From JBBSIG01 sp038232215 (lineage in GTDB: Bacteria > Actinomycetota > Thermoleophilia > Gaiellales > Gaiellaceae), in NCBI GenBank assembly GCA_038232215.1, contig JBBSIG010000039.1:1-15843 (forward strand): a DNA stretch of 15,843 nucleotides. The letters run 5' to 3'. Below, in pieces: positions 6,430-14,105 of the stretch. Under the pieces are notes generated by a model, which saw only the letters and a list, made by a program, of their open reading frames with translations, searched no databases and was not told the DNA's origin. Position 1 is the first letter of the stretch. Each line of letters opens with the position of its first letter. Both the position numbers and the translations under genes were made by a program.

Positions 6430-7178
6430 CGCGCGTCGCCGTCGGGCACCTCTACCCGGACTACCTCAACATCTACGCCGACCGCGGCAACATCGCGGTG
6501 CTGGCGCGACGGGCGGCGTGGCGGGGACACGAGCTCGTGCTGCGCTCGATCGGTCTCGGCGAGAGCGCAGCCGTCGGGGAGGTCGACCTGCTGTACGTGG
6601 GCGGCGGGCAGGATCGGGAGCAGGCTCTCGTCGCCCCGGACCTCGCGGCGAAGGGCGAGTGGATCCGAGAGGAGGTCGCGGCCGGCACCGCGCTCCTCGC
6701 CGTGTGCGGCGGCTATCAGCTGCTCGGTCGCGGGTACCGCGACCGCAGCGGCGCCGAGCTCCCGGGCGTGGGGCTCTTCGGCCACCACACCGTCGCCGGC
6801 GAGCGTCGCATGATCGGCGACGTCCTCCTCGAGTGCGAGCTCCGCCCGAGCGAGCGACGCACGCTCGCGGGCTTCGAGAACCACGCCGGGCGCACGCACC
6901 TGGACGAGGACGCCGAGCCGCTCGGCCGGGTGGTCGCGGGCTTCGGCAACGATGGGCAGTCCGGCTACGAGGGCTGCCGCGCCGGCCGCGCCGTCGGCAC
7001 CTATCTCCACGGCCCGCTGCTCCCGCGGAATCCGTGGCTCGCCGACTGGCTGCTCGAGCAGGCGCTGGCCCATCGGACGGGCGAGGAGCCGAGGCTCGAG
7101 CCCCTGGCAGACGAGCTCGAGTCAGAAGCGCACAGAGTCTCCGCGCGCCGGGCGAAGGAGCGCGGCGGCCGCTTCTAG
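6426..7178 (+). CDS. gatD: GatD, glutaminase subunit of lipid II isoglutaminyl synthase
   Basis: GatD is a class I, CobB/CobQ-like glutamine amidotransferase that supplies ammonia to MurT for amidation of lipid II. The 250-residue protein has the nucleophile Cys94 in VCGGYQLLG, the same residue number as in Staphylococcus aureus GatD, and the catalytic His195 in TYLHGPLLPRNP. The glycine-rich segment YVGGGQDREQ (about 57-66) matches the family. The third catalytic residue is donated by MurT, whose Asp is present. The GTG start overlaps the murT stop as GTGA. The C-terminus, after about residue 215, is a charged extension. The gene ends directly before a perfect 27-bp palindrome. Confidence 0.93.
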   Translation: MTRVAVGHLYPDYLNIYADRGNIAVLARRAAWRGHELVLRSIGLGESAAVGEVDLLYVGGGQDREQALVAPDLAAKGEWIREEVAAGTALLAVCGGYQLLGRGYRDRSGAELPGVGLFGHHTVAGERRMIGDVLLECELRPSERRTLAGFENHAGRTHLDEDAEPLGRVVAGFGNDGQSGYEGCRAGRAVGTYLHGPLLPRNPWLADWLLEQALAHRTGEEPRLEPLADELESEAHRVSARRAKERGGRF

Positions 7179-7179
7179 C

Positions 7180-7206
7180 CACCAAGTAACAGACTGTTAC
7201 TTGGTG
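7180..7206. terminator. 27-bp perfect palindrome between convergent operons; probable bidirectional terminator
   Basis: CACCAAGTAACAG (7180-7192) and CTGTTACTTGGTG (7194-7206) are perfect inverted 13-mers around a single central A. In RNA this gives a strong hairpin on either strand. It begins two bases after the gatD stop and ends 19 bases before the NUDIX stop. There is no T-run on either side, so it is not a classical intrinsic terminator. It could be an atypical terminator, a 3'-end stabiliser or a protein-binding palindrome. It is AT-rich compared with its surroundings. Confidence 0.6.
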
Positions 7207-7225
7207 TGATGGGTTCCCGTGCCCT

Positions 7226-7681
7226 TCAGGGGATCCAAAGGGAGCCGAGATAGACCGCGGGATCGCCCGGCTGCCAGCGCTGCAGGAAGCGTCGCATCGG
7301 CGGGTGGACGACGACGCCCTCGAGCTCCTCGGCGGCGAAGAGCCTGTGACCGCGCACCGCGGCGTCGCGCGAGGTGACGGCGTCGAGCGGCCGGCCGCCG
7401 AGATCGCCCGCGAAGACGATATGGACTACGTGCTTCGCCAACGCCGGGTCGGGCGAGATCGAGTCGACGAGGGCCACCGGGCCCTCGACGGGTAGGTCGT
7501 CGTCGATTCCGAGCTCCTCCTCGAGCTCGCGCTGCAGCGCCTCGAGCAGACTCTCCCCCAGGTCGACGCCGCCGCCCGGGAGGAGCCAGTAGACCTTGCC
7601 GGGCTTCTCGTGGCGGCAGAGCAGGACGCGTCCGCGCCAGCGCAGGATCGCCGACACGCGAATCCGCGGCTCGTCGCTCAC
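7226..7681 (-). CDS. NUDIX hydrolase
   Basis: This 151-residue protein cleaves nucleoside diphosphates linked to some other moiety. A complete Nudix box G-x5-E-x7-RE-U-x-EE-x-G-U spans about residues 37-59 (GVDLGES ... RELEEELGI), with the metal-binding Glu residues present. LLPGGGV precedes it as in mutator-type enzymes. The substrate cannot be read from the sequence. Its place directly behind dut suggests nucleotide-pool cleaning. The GTG start at 7681 overlaps the dut stop by four bases (GTGA). It is the last gene of hflX-dut-nudix and ends facing the 27-bp palindrome. Confidence 0.88.
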   Translation of the reverse strand: MSDEPRIRVSAILRWRGRVLLCRHEKPGKVYWLLPGGGVDLGESLLEALQRELEEELGIDDDLPVEGPVALVDSISPDPALAKHVVHIVFAGDLGGRPLDAVTSRDAAVRGHRLFAAEELEGVVVHPPMRRFLQRWQPGDPAVYLGSLWIP

Positions 7682-8109
7682 GCCGAGGAGCCGAAGCCGC
7701 GCACGCCCCGCTCGGCCTCCGGCAGCTCGTCGACCTCGACGAGCTCGAGCTGCGGCAAGGGCAGGACGACGAGCTGCGCGATTCGCATCCCCGGCTCGAC
7801 GACGAACGGCTCGGCCCGGTCGGTGTTCAGGAGAATCACGCGTAGCTCGCCGCGGTAGCCGGAGTCCACGAGGCCGGGGGCGTTCACGATCGCGATCCCG
7901 TGCCGGGCAGCCAGGCCGGAGCGGGCCTGCACGTAGCCGGCGTGGCCCTCGGGGATGGCCACGGCCACGCCGGTCGGCACGAGGGCCCGTTCGCCCGGCC
8001 CTAGCTCCACGCGCTCGCAGCTGGCGAGGTCGAGGCCCGCGTCGCCCGGGTACGCCCGCCGAGGCAGCACGGCATCGGCTCGAACCCTCGTGATCGGGAG
8101 CTCGATCAC
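7678..8109 (-). CDS. dut: Deoxyuridine 5'-triphosphate nucleotidohydrolase (trimeric dUTPase)
   Basis: Dut converts dUTP to dUMP and pyrophosphate, keeping uracil out of DNA and feeding dTMP synthesis. All five motifs of the homotrimeric family are present in 143 residues: GDAGLDL (22-28), RSGLA (63-67), GLVDSGYRGEL (79-89), RIAQLV (109-114), and the C-terminal lid GVRGFGSSA, which ends slightly shorter than the usual GFGSTG form. The motif-3 Asp and Tyr are intact. The GTG start at 8109 forms a GTGA overlap with the hflX stop, and its own stop forms the same overlap with the NUDIX gene. Confidence 0.94.
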   Translation of the reverse strand: MIELPITRVRADAVLPRRAYPGDAGLDLASCERVELGPGERALVPTGVAVAIPEGHAGYVQARSGLAARHGIAIVNAPGLVDSGYRGELRVILLNTDRAEPFVVEPGMRIAQLVVLPLPQLELVEVDELPEAERGVRGFGSSA

Positions 8110-9413
8110 CCGGAGCGAGCCGCAGAGGCCTCCGGGGCCTCTGCCAGCAGGTACGCGGCGAAGCGCCGTAGGTCGCGCGCGGGCAGGTGCGCGTGTACGA
8201 CGACGCCGTCGGGGCCGTCGACGCGCCCCTCGATCGGCGCGCCGAGCGCGTACAGCTCCGCGAGCTTCTCGCCCTCCGTGTACGGCAGGAGCAGCCGCAC
8301 CTCCTCGTACCGCTCCGAGAAACGCCGCGCGAGCTGCGCACGGAGGACGTCCAGGTCCTCGCCGCTCGCCGCGGAGATCTGCAGCGAGTCGGGGAAACGG
8401 TTGCGCAGGTGCCGGCGTCGAATCGGCGCCACCCGGTCGATCTTGTTCAGCACGAGCTCGAGCGGCAGCTCCCCCGCGCCGATCTCGCCGAGCACCGCCT
8501 CCACGGAGGCGACCATCTCCTCGATGCGCTCGTCGGGCTCGGACGCGTCGACCACGTGCAGCACGAGGTCCGCGACGAGCGTCTCCTCCAGGGTCGCTGC
8601 GAACCCCTCCACGAGCTGCGTGGGAAGCCGGCGGATGAAGCCCACGGTGTCGGTGACGAGATAGCGGCGGCCCTCGTGCTCGAAGCCTCGCGTCGTCGGG
8701 TCGAGCGTCTCGAAGAGGCGGTCGTGCACCGAGACGCCGGCGCCCGTGAGGGCGTTCAGGAGCGTCGACTTCCCGACGTTCGTGTAGCCCGCGAGCGCGA
8801 CGGTCGGAACGGCCGTCTCGCGGCGCTCCTGCCGCCGGACGTCGCGCTGCTTCGACAGCTCGCCGAGTCGCCTTCTCAGCAGCTGCACGCGCCGACGAGC
8901 GATGCGGCGATCGCTCTCGAGCTGGGTCTCGCCCGGGCCGCGCGTCCCGACACCGCCGCCGAGGCGCTCGAGGTGCTGCCACAGCCCGCGCATGCGCGGC
9001 AGGTTGTACTCGAGCTGCGCCAGCTCGACCTGCAGCTTGCCCTCGGCCGTGACCGCGTGCTGCGCGAAGATGTCGAGGATCAGCTGCGTGCGGTCCGCGA
9101 CGCGAGCCTGCAACGCGTCCTCGAGCGAGCGCTGCTGGACCGGCTCCAGCTCGTCGTCGACGAGCAGCACCTCGGCCTGAGCGCCCGCGTACGCGTGCTT
9201 CAGCTCCTCGAGCTTGCCCTTGCCGACGTACGTCCTGCGATCGGCGCGGTGACGGTGCTGGACGAGCTGTCCGACCGGCTCCACGAGCGCGGTTCGGGCC
9301 AGCTCGCGCAGCTCGCCCAGCCGCTCTTCCTCGGCCGCGCCCTGCTCGAGGACCGCGACGACGAAGCCGCGCTCGGCGCCGCCGCCGGCGCGATCCGGCT
9401 GTCGTCTCGTCAC
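8106..9413 (-). CDS. hflX: HflX, ribosome-associated GTPase
   Basis: HflX binds 50S or stalled 70S ribosomes and splits them in stress, using GTP. In this 435-residue protein the N-terminal nucleotide-binding domain includes TYVGKGKLEEL (61-71) and GTRGPGETQLE (156-166). The linker helices follow (about 167-200). The G domain has G1 GYTNVGKST (209-217), G3 DTVGF (255-259) and G4 NKID (323-326), then a C-terminal domain. The frame extends to 9521, but GTG 9413 is preferred: a CATAAT hexamer ends 6 bases upstream on this strand, and the extra residues have no family match. It heads hflX-dut-nudix and is divergent from dapE. In many actinobacteria hflX follows dapF; here a dapECD operon separates them. 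Confidence 0.93.
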   Translation of the reverse strand: MTRRQPDRAGGGAERGFVVAVLEQGAAEEERLGELRELARTALVEPVGQLVQHRHRADRRTYVGKGKLEELKHAYAGAQAEVLLVDDELEPVQQRSLEDALQARVADRTQLILDIFAQHAVTAEGKLQVELAQLEYNLPRMRGLWQHLERLGGGVGTRGPGETQLESDRRIARRRVQLLRRRLGELSKQRDVRRQERRETAVPTVALAGYTNVGKSTLLNALTGAGVSVHDRLFETLDPTTRGFEHEGRRYLVTDTVGFIRRLPTQLVEGFAATLEETLVADLVLHVVDASEPDERIEEMVASVEAVLGEIGAGELPLELVLNKIDRVAPIRRRHLRNRFPDSLQISAASGEDLDVLRAQLARRFSERYEEVRLLLPYTEGEKLAELYALGAPIEGRVDGPDGVVVHAHLPARDLRRFAAYLLAEAPEASAARSG

Positions 9414-9419
9414 GCGAGG

Positions 9420-9425
9420 ATTATG
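9420..9425 (-). promoter_or_regulatory. Putative -10 box CATAAT of hflX-dut-nudix (leaderless)
   Basis: CATAAT matches TATAAT at five of six positions and lies 6 bases before the hflX GTG, so the mRNA would start at the start codon. No -35 box is evident at 16-18 bases. This supports the chosen hflX start. Confidence 0.5.
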
Positions 9426-9504
9426 ACGCGGGCCGGCCGAGTCGCGATGCGGCGGATCCCGGTACCGGCGGCGCCGGGCCTCGGCGAGCCGCCAAGATAG
9501 GCGC

Positions 9505-10581
9505 GTGACCAACGTCGGCAACAGGCTCGCGGAGCGGACGCTCGAGCTGATCGACCTGCCCTCGGTCAGCAGGGACGAGGCGCGGATCGCGGAGCACGTC
9601 GCCGGCTGCGTCCCGCTGCCGCTTCGGTACCGACACGACGACTGTCTACTCTTCGCGACCGAGCGGGTCGCCGGCAGGCCGCTCGTCCTCCTCGCCGGTC
9701 ATCTCGACACGATCCCGGCGCAGGAGAACCTCCCGGGACGAAGAGACGGCGACGTGGTGTGGGGGCTCGGCGCGAGCGACATGAAAGGCGGTCTAGCGGT
9801 GATGATCGAGCTTGCGCGCTGGATCGCCGAGGACGACCCGTCGCTCGAGCGCGACCTGGCGCTGCTCTTCTTTCCACGCGAGGAACTGCCCGCCGGCGAG
9901 AGCGCCCTGCCGGGCGTCTTCGCCGGGGCGCCGCTCGTGCGGGAGGCGGATCTGGTCGTCGTGCTCGAGCCGACCGACAACACGATCCAGGCGGGCTGCC
10001 TCGGCAACCTGAACGCGAGCCTCGTCTTCTCGGGCGAGAGCGCGCACTCGGCCCGTCCCTGGCTCGGCGTGAACGCGATCGAGCGGGCGGTGGAGGGGCT
10101 CGCGGACGTTGTCCGCCTGGAGCCGCGACCGGTCACCGTGGAGGGACTCGTCTTCACGGAGGTGCTGAGCGTGACGCGGATCGAGGGCGGGATCGCGGCG
10201 AACGTCATCCCGGATCGGGTCGAGTGCCTCCTCAACTACCGCTACGCGCCCGATCGGACGCCCCCAGAGGCAGAGGTCGAGCTGCGCTCGCTCGTCGGCG
10301 GCGTCGGCTCGCTCGAGCTCCGCGGCAACTCGCCGCCCGCCCGGGTCGCCGCGCGCTCGCCGCTCGTCCAGGCTCTGCGGCGAGCAGGCGATCTCGCGCT
10401 CGAGCCGAAGCAGGCCTGGACGCCGGTGGCGGAGTTCGCCGGGCAGGGACTCGACGCGGTAAATCTCGGGCCGGGAGCGACGCGCTTCGCCCACCGGCGG
10501 GACGAGCAGATCGCCGGGCCGGAGCTCGTGCGGACCTTCGAGGCGTTGCGCCGATTCCTCGCCGGTACGGTCTCCGCGTGA
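9505..10581 (+). CDS. dapE: DapE, succinyl-diaminopimelate desuccinylase
   Basis: DapE removes succinate from N-succinyl-LL-diaminopimelate in the succinylase branch of lysine and meso-DAP synthesis. This M20-family zinc peptidase of 358 residues shows H66 and D68 in GHLDTIP, the bridging D92 in GASDMKGG, the adjacent Glu pair E126-E127 in FPREELP (general base and metal ligand), E155 in EPTDN, and H330 in FAHRRDEQ. HSARPWLG (181-188) lies at the start of the lid domain. The order and spacing match actinobacterial DapE. The GTG at 9505 is the family-consistent start; only a weak -10-like CAAGAT lies 6 bases upstream. It is first of dapE-dapC-dapD and overlaps dapC as GTGA. Confidence 0.9.
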   Translation: MTNVGNRLAERTLELIDLPSVSRDEARIAEHVAGCVPLPLRYRHDDCLLFATERVAGRPLVLLAGHLDTIPAQENLPGRRDGDVVWGLGASDMKGGLAVMIELARWIAEDDPSLERDLALLFFPREELPAGESALPGVFAGAPLVREADLVVVLEPTDNTIQAGCLGNLNASLVFSGESAHSARPWLGVNAIERAVEGLADVVRLEPRPVTVEGLVFTEVLSVTRIEGGIAANVIPDRVECLLNYRYAPDRTPPEAEVELRSLVGGVGSLELRGNSPPARVAARSPLVQALRRAGDLALEPKQAWTPVAEFAGQGLDAVNLGPGATRFAHRRDEQIAGPELVRTFEALRRFLAGTVSA

Positions 10582-11723
10582 CCGTGTCGCCGATCCTCCG
10601 CCGCCTGGGCACGTACCCGTTCGTCCGTCTCAACGAGGCGAAGCGCGAGGCGGCGGCGCGTGGGATCGAGCTGATCGACTTCGGCGTCGGCGACCCGCGC
10701 GAGCCCACGGACAGGCTCATCCGGCAGGCGCTCGTGGACAGCCTGACGGAGACGTCGCGCTATCCGCTCGCGCAGGGCCTCCCCGAGCTCCGAGAGGCGA
10801 TCGCGCGCTGGCTGGAAGGCCGCTTCGGGGTCCAGCTCGACCCGGACACCGAGCTGATCCCGACGCTCGGCAGCAAGGAGGCGATCTTCTCGTTCGCGCA
10901 GGTCGTCGTCGACCCGGAGAGCGATCGGAACCTCGTCGTCACGACGCAGCCCGGTTACCCGGTGCAGGAGCGCGGCGCCCATTTCGCCCGCGCGGAGCAC
11001 GTCGCCCTCCCTCTTCTCGAGAAGAATGCGTTCCTGCCCGACCTCGACGCCTTCGAGGACTGGGACCGCGTCGCGCTCTTCTGGCTCAACTACCCGAACA
11101 ACCCGACGGGTGCGACCGCTCCGCTCGCGCTCTACGAGCGGCTCTCACGCCTCGCGACGGAGCACGGCTTCCTGCTCGCGTGCGACGAGGCCTACAGCGA
11201 GCTCTGGTTCGACCCGCCGCCGCCCGTCTCGGCTCTCCAGGCGAGCGAGCGCGCGAGCGTCGTCGTCTTCAACACGCTCAGCAAGCGCTCCTCGATGACG
11301 GGCTACCGCTCGGGCTTCGTCGCCGCCTCGCCCGACGTGATAGCGGCGCTCCGCGCCTACCGGCCGACGGTCGGCACCGCCCCGCCCGAGTTCATCCAGC
11401 GCGCGTCCGTCGCCGCCTGGGGCGACGAGGAGCACGTACGGCATGTGCGCGACGTCTACGCACGCCGGCGCCGTGTCCTGGTGGACGCGCTCCAGAGTGC
11501 CAACTGCCGCATCGCCGGGAGCGAGGCGACGTTCTATCTGTGGGTCGAGGTCCCGACCGACGAGAGCTCGGAGAAGTTCGCCACCCGCCTCCTCACCCAC
11601 GGGATCGTCGTCGCCCCCGGCAGCTTCTTCGGGCCGGCAGGTGAAGGCTACGTCCGCTTCGCGCTCGTCCCGAATGACGAGGATTGCCGGCGAGGGGCCG
11701 AGATCCTGGCCGGTCTGCTGTGA
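10578..11723 (+). CDS. dapC: DapC-type succinyl-diaminopimelate aminotransferase (PLP fold type I)
   Basis: The enzyme moves an amino group from glutamate to N-succinyl-2-amino-6-ketopimelate. This 381-residue class I/II aminotransferase has FGVGDPREPT near the N-terminus, the YPNNPTG motif with Asn175, CDEAYSEL with Asp203 and Tyr206, and the PLP Schiff-base Lys236 in LSKRSSMTGYRSGF. A C-terminal Arg in VRFALV probably binds the substrate carboxylate. The fold alone does not fix the substrate, since LL-DAP and other aminotransferases look alike; the position between dapE and dapD gives the assignment. Start at GTG 10578 makes a GTGA overlap with dapE; a second GTG is two codons later. The stop overlaps dapD the same way. 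Confidence 0.87.
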   Translation: MTVSPILRRLGTYPFVRLNEAKREAAARGIELIDFGVGDPREPTDRLIRQALVDSLTETSRYPLAQGLPELREAIARWLEGRFGVQLDPDTELIPTLGSKEAIFSFAQVVVDPESDRNLVVTTQPGYPVQERGAHFARAEHVALPLLEKNAFLPDLDAFEDWDRVALFWLNYPNNPTGATAPLALYERLSRLATEHGFLLACDEAYSELWFDPPPPVSALQASERASVVVFNTLSKRSSMTGYRSGFVAASPDVIAALRAYRPTVGTAPPEFIQRASVAAWGDEEHVRHVRDVYARRRRVLVDALQSANCRIAGSEATFYLWVEVPTDESSEKFATRLLTHGIVVAPGSFFGPAGEGYVRFALVPNDEDCRRGAEILAGLL

Positions 11724-12481
11724 GCGATTTCGACGCACGGGCCGTCGAGGAGACGATCCGGCGCCTGGACCGCGGCGAGATCCGCGTCGCCGAGCGGCGG
11801 GGAGACGATTGGGTCGTGAACGAGCCCGCGAAGCGGGCGGTTCTGGACTACTTCCGCCTGCGTCAGCTCGAGCCGCAGGAGGTTGGCCCCTTCGAGTACC
11901 TCGACAAGATCCCGCTCAAGAGCGGATACGAGGCGCTCGGCGTGCGCGTGGTGCCTCCCGCCGTTGCCCGCTACGGCTCATTCCTCTCGCGCGGCGTCGT
12001 GCTGATGCCGAGCTACGTGAACATCGGAGCCTGGGTCGGCGCCCGGACGATGGTGGACACCTGGGCGACGGTGGGCTCGTGTGCGCAGATCGGCGCAGAC
12101 GTCCACCTCGCGGGCGGGGTCGGGATCGGAGGCGTGCTCGAGCCCGTGAGCGCACGTCCGGTGATCGTGGAGGACGGCGCCTTCGTCGGCTCGCGCTGCA
12201 TCGTCACCGAGGGCGCCGTCGTAGGCGAGCGGGCCGTGCTCGGGGCGAACGTCGTGATCACGGCCTCCGTGCCGATCATCGACGTCACCGGGCCCGAGCC
12301 GGTCGAGTACCGCGGCTACGTTCCCCCGCGTGCCGTCGTCGTGCCCGGGACGCGGCCGCGGGACTTCCCGGCCGGCCGCTACCAGCTCGCGTGCGCGCTG
12401 ATCGTCGGCTGGCGCAGCGAGTCGACGGATCTCAAGGTCAGTCTCAACGACGCCCTGCGCGAGCACGGGATCAGCGGGTAG
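11720..12481 (+). CDS. dapD: DapD, tetrahydrodipicolinate N-succinyltransferase
   Basis: DapD transfers succinate from succinyl-CoA to tetrahydrodipicolinate, the committing step of the succinylase DAP branch. The 253-residue protein has an N-terminal helical domain (about 1-75), then a left-handed beta-helix of hexapeptide repeats carrying MPSYVNIGAWVG, MVDTWATVGSCAQIG and VHLAGGVGIGGVLEP, and a short C-terminal domain. These signatures are of the Escherichia coli-type enzyme (about 270 residues), not the longer type of Mycobacterium. Its GTG overlaps the dapC stop by four bases. It ends 45 bases from the convergent dapF, in a gap without an obvious terminator hairpin. Confidence 0.92.
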   Translation: MSDFDARAVEETIRRLDRGEIRVAERRGDDWVVNEPAKRAVLDYFRLRQLEPQEVGPFEYLDKIPLKSGYEALGVRVVPPAVARYGSFLSRGVVLMPSYVNIGAWVGARTMVDTWATVGSCAQIGADVHLAGGVGIGGVLEPVSARPVIVEDGAFVGSRCIVTEGAVVGERAVLGANVVITASVPIIDVTGPEPVEYRGYVPPRAVVVPGTRPRDFPAGRYQLACALIVGWRSESTDLKVSLNDALREHGISG

Positions 12482-12526
12482 CGCGCGCCCGAGCGACCCT
12501 CCGCAAGAGTGCTGCACGGATCCGGG

Positions 12527-13243
12527 TCAGGTCGGTGACGTTTCCAGAGGCTGGTCGACCCGTCTCGCCGGGCCGCGCAGCCACGCGCGCCCACCTTCCA
12601 GGCGGACCACGAGCTCGCCGCCCGGAAAGCGCACGGTCACCTCGCCTTCGCCGTGCGTCGCCGCGGCGACGGCCACGGCGCTCGTCCCGGACGAGCCGGT
12701 CTCCCCCACCCCGCGCTCCCACACGCGCGCGGTGACCTCGCCCGGGCGCTCGATCCGCGCCACCTGGACGTTCGTGCGGTCCGGGAAACGTGGATGTGTC
12801 TCGAGTAGCGGCCCGATCAGGGGCAGGTCGTCAGGATCGCCCTCGACCACCGCGTGCGGGTTCCCGACGGTGACCGGGACCACCTCGAGGCCTGCGACGC
12901 GCTCGCGCTCGTGCACCCGAACCTCTCCGAGCTCCTGCTCGACCTCGTCGCCGCCGAGCAGCCTGGCCACCGTCTCGCGGGCCCCCACGCGCACGCGCAC
13001 GACATCTGCGCCAGCCCGCTCCGCGAGCCAGCGTGCCGCGACTCGCGTCCCGTTGCCGGAGAGCTCGGCGCGCGAGCCGTCCGGGTTCCAGATCGCGACG
13101 TCGGTCGAGTCGGAGTCCGCCGCGAGCACCTCGACGATCCCGTCGGCGTCGCCCACGAGAGCGCGGACGCGTGCCGCCGTCAGCTCACCCTGCTCGACGA
13201 GCAGGTACACGTTTCCCTGAGCGTCCCAGCGCGAGGATCTCAT
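12527..13243 (-). CDS. dapF: DapF-like diaminopimelate epimerase with both catalytic Cys replaced by Ser
   Basis: DapF interconverts LL- and meso-diaminopimelate with two Cys acting as acid and base. This 238-residue homologue (usual length about 270-280) keeps the substrate-contact residues N11, N53 (WNPDGS), N128 and H130 (GNPHAV), N158 (RTNVQ) and E176-R177 (WERGVGET). But the first Cys motif, CGNG in typical enzymes, reads LSGNGTR with Ser62, and the second, ACGSG or SCGTG, reads GSSGTS with Ser185. The codons (TCC in both) are plain. GNDF near the start is GNVY. The ATG at 13243 is chosen because the family begins about ten residues before GN; this overlaps the miaA 3' end by 59 bases. 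It is the last gene of miaB-miaA-dapF. It may be a variant epimerase, a weak enzyme, or a protein of changed function. Confidence 0.8.
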   Translation of the reverse strand: MRSSRWDAQGNVYLLVEQGELTAARVRALVGDADGIVEVLAADSDSTDVAIWNPDGSRAELSGNGTRVAARWLAERAGADVVRVRVGARETVARLLGGDEVEQELGEVRVHERERVAGLEVVPVTVGNPHAVVEGDPDDLPLIGPLLETHPRFPDRTNVQVARIERPGEVTARVWERGVGETGSSGTSAVAVAAATHGEGEVTVRFPGGELVVRLEGGRAWLRGPARRVDQPLETSPT

Positions 13244-14102
13244 CCGCGAGCTCGCCCGGGGGGCGAGAGCCGTCGACGCTAGCAAGGCCCGGTATCCGGC
13301 GCATCCACTTGCGCTGGTATGCGGCGTACCGACGTGTGCGGGCGATCACCGCGGCGATCGCCTCCTCGCGCGGAAGCTCCGCGATCTCGCGCAGTCCGAG
13401 TGCCTGCCGGGCGGTCCGCGAGATCGGTCCCCGCAGGGCGGCCCGGACCTCGTCCTCCACACCGGCGTCGAACATCGCCCTCGTACGCCACTCGATCCGT
13501 TGCCCGAGCTCCTCCGCCGAGAGCTCGAGCCCGACAACGAGGGTCGGATGACGCATCTCCTCGGACCAGAGGCGATCCGCCCCAGCGCGCAGGGAGGCAC
13601 CGCTCGCCGCGAGCTCGAGCCCCCGCACGACGCGCCGCCGGTCGTTCGCGTGCACCAGGGCGGCGGTGCCGGGATCGCGCTCGGCGAGCGCGACATGAGC
13701 AGCCTCCGGCCCGAGCTCGTCGTAGAGGCGCTCAGCCGAGCGGCGCGCCCCCGGCGCCGCACGCGGCGGCAGCCCGAGCTCGGCGAGCGCGGCGCGCAGG
13801 TACAGCCCCGTTCCGCCGACGACGACGGGCGTCCGCCCGCCGGCCAGGATCTCGTCGACCGCCTCGTGCGCCAGCCGGGCGTACTCCCCTACCGAGCCCT
13901 CGTGCTCGAGCGGCCAGATGCCGACCAGACGGGTCGGAGACGACGGCTGGTCGGTCAGGAGCGGCAGGCCGCGATAGACCTGCATCGAGTCGGCGGACAC
14001 GAGCTCGGCCGGCAGGCGGCGCGCGAGCTCCGCGGCGACAGCGCTCTTGCCCGAGGCGGTCGGCCCGAAGATCGCGACGACCCGGGCCGACGAGCCGTCC
14101 AC
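13185..14102 (-). CDS. miaA: MiaA, tRNA dimethylallyltransferase
   Basis: MiaA adds a dimethylallyl group to N6 of A37 in tRNAs reading UNN codons, giving i6A, the substrate of MiaB. This 305-residue protein has the P-loop GPTASGKS (13-20), SADSMQVYRGL (37-46 region), and VVVGGTGLYLRA (93-104). DRRRVVRGLE and MFDAGVEDEV lie in the tRNA-binding part, and RYAAYQRKWMRR near the C-terminus matches the family. Length is normal. It starts at GTG 14102, 3 bases after the miaB stop. Its last 19 codons overlap the dapF start in another frame, and that tail (GRSGKRVPARRAG) is basic and probably weakly constrained. Confidence 0.93.
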   Translation of the reverse strand: MDGSSARVVAIFGPTASGKSAVAAELARRLPAELVSADSMQVYRGLPLLTDQPSSPTRLVGIWPLEHEGSVGEYARLAHEAVDEILAGGRTPVVVGGTGLYLRAALAELGLPPRAAPGARRSAERLYDELGPEAAHVALAERDPGTAALVHANDRRRVVRGLELAASGASLRAGADRLWSEEMRHPTLVVGLELSAEELGQRIEWRTRAMFDAGVEDEVRAALRGPISRTARQALGLREIAELPREEAIAAVIARTRRYAAYQRKWMRRIPGLASVDGSRPPGELADEILALGRSGKRVPARRAG

Positions 14103-14105
14103 TGC

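Noticed and set aside
8187..9500. 437-codon plus-strand frame opposite hflX
   Set aside because: Antisense shadow of a gene with clear GTPase motifs.
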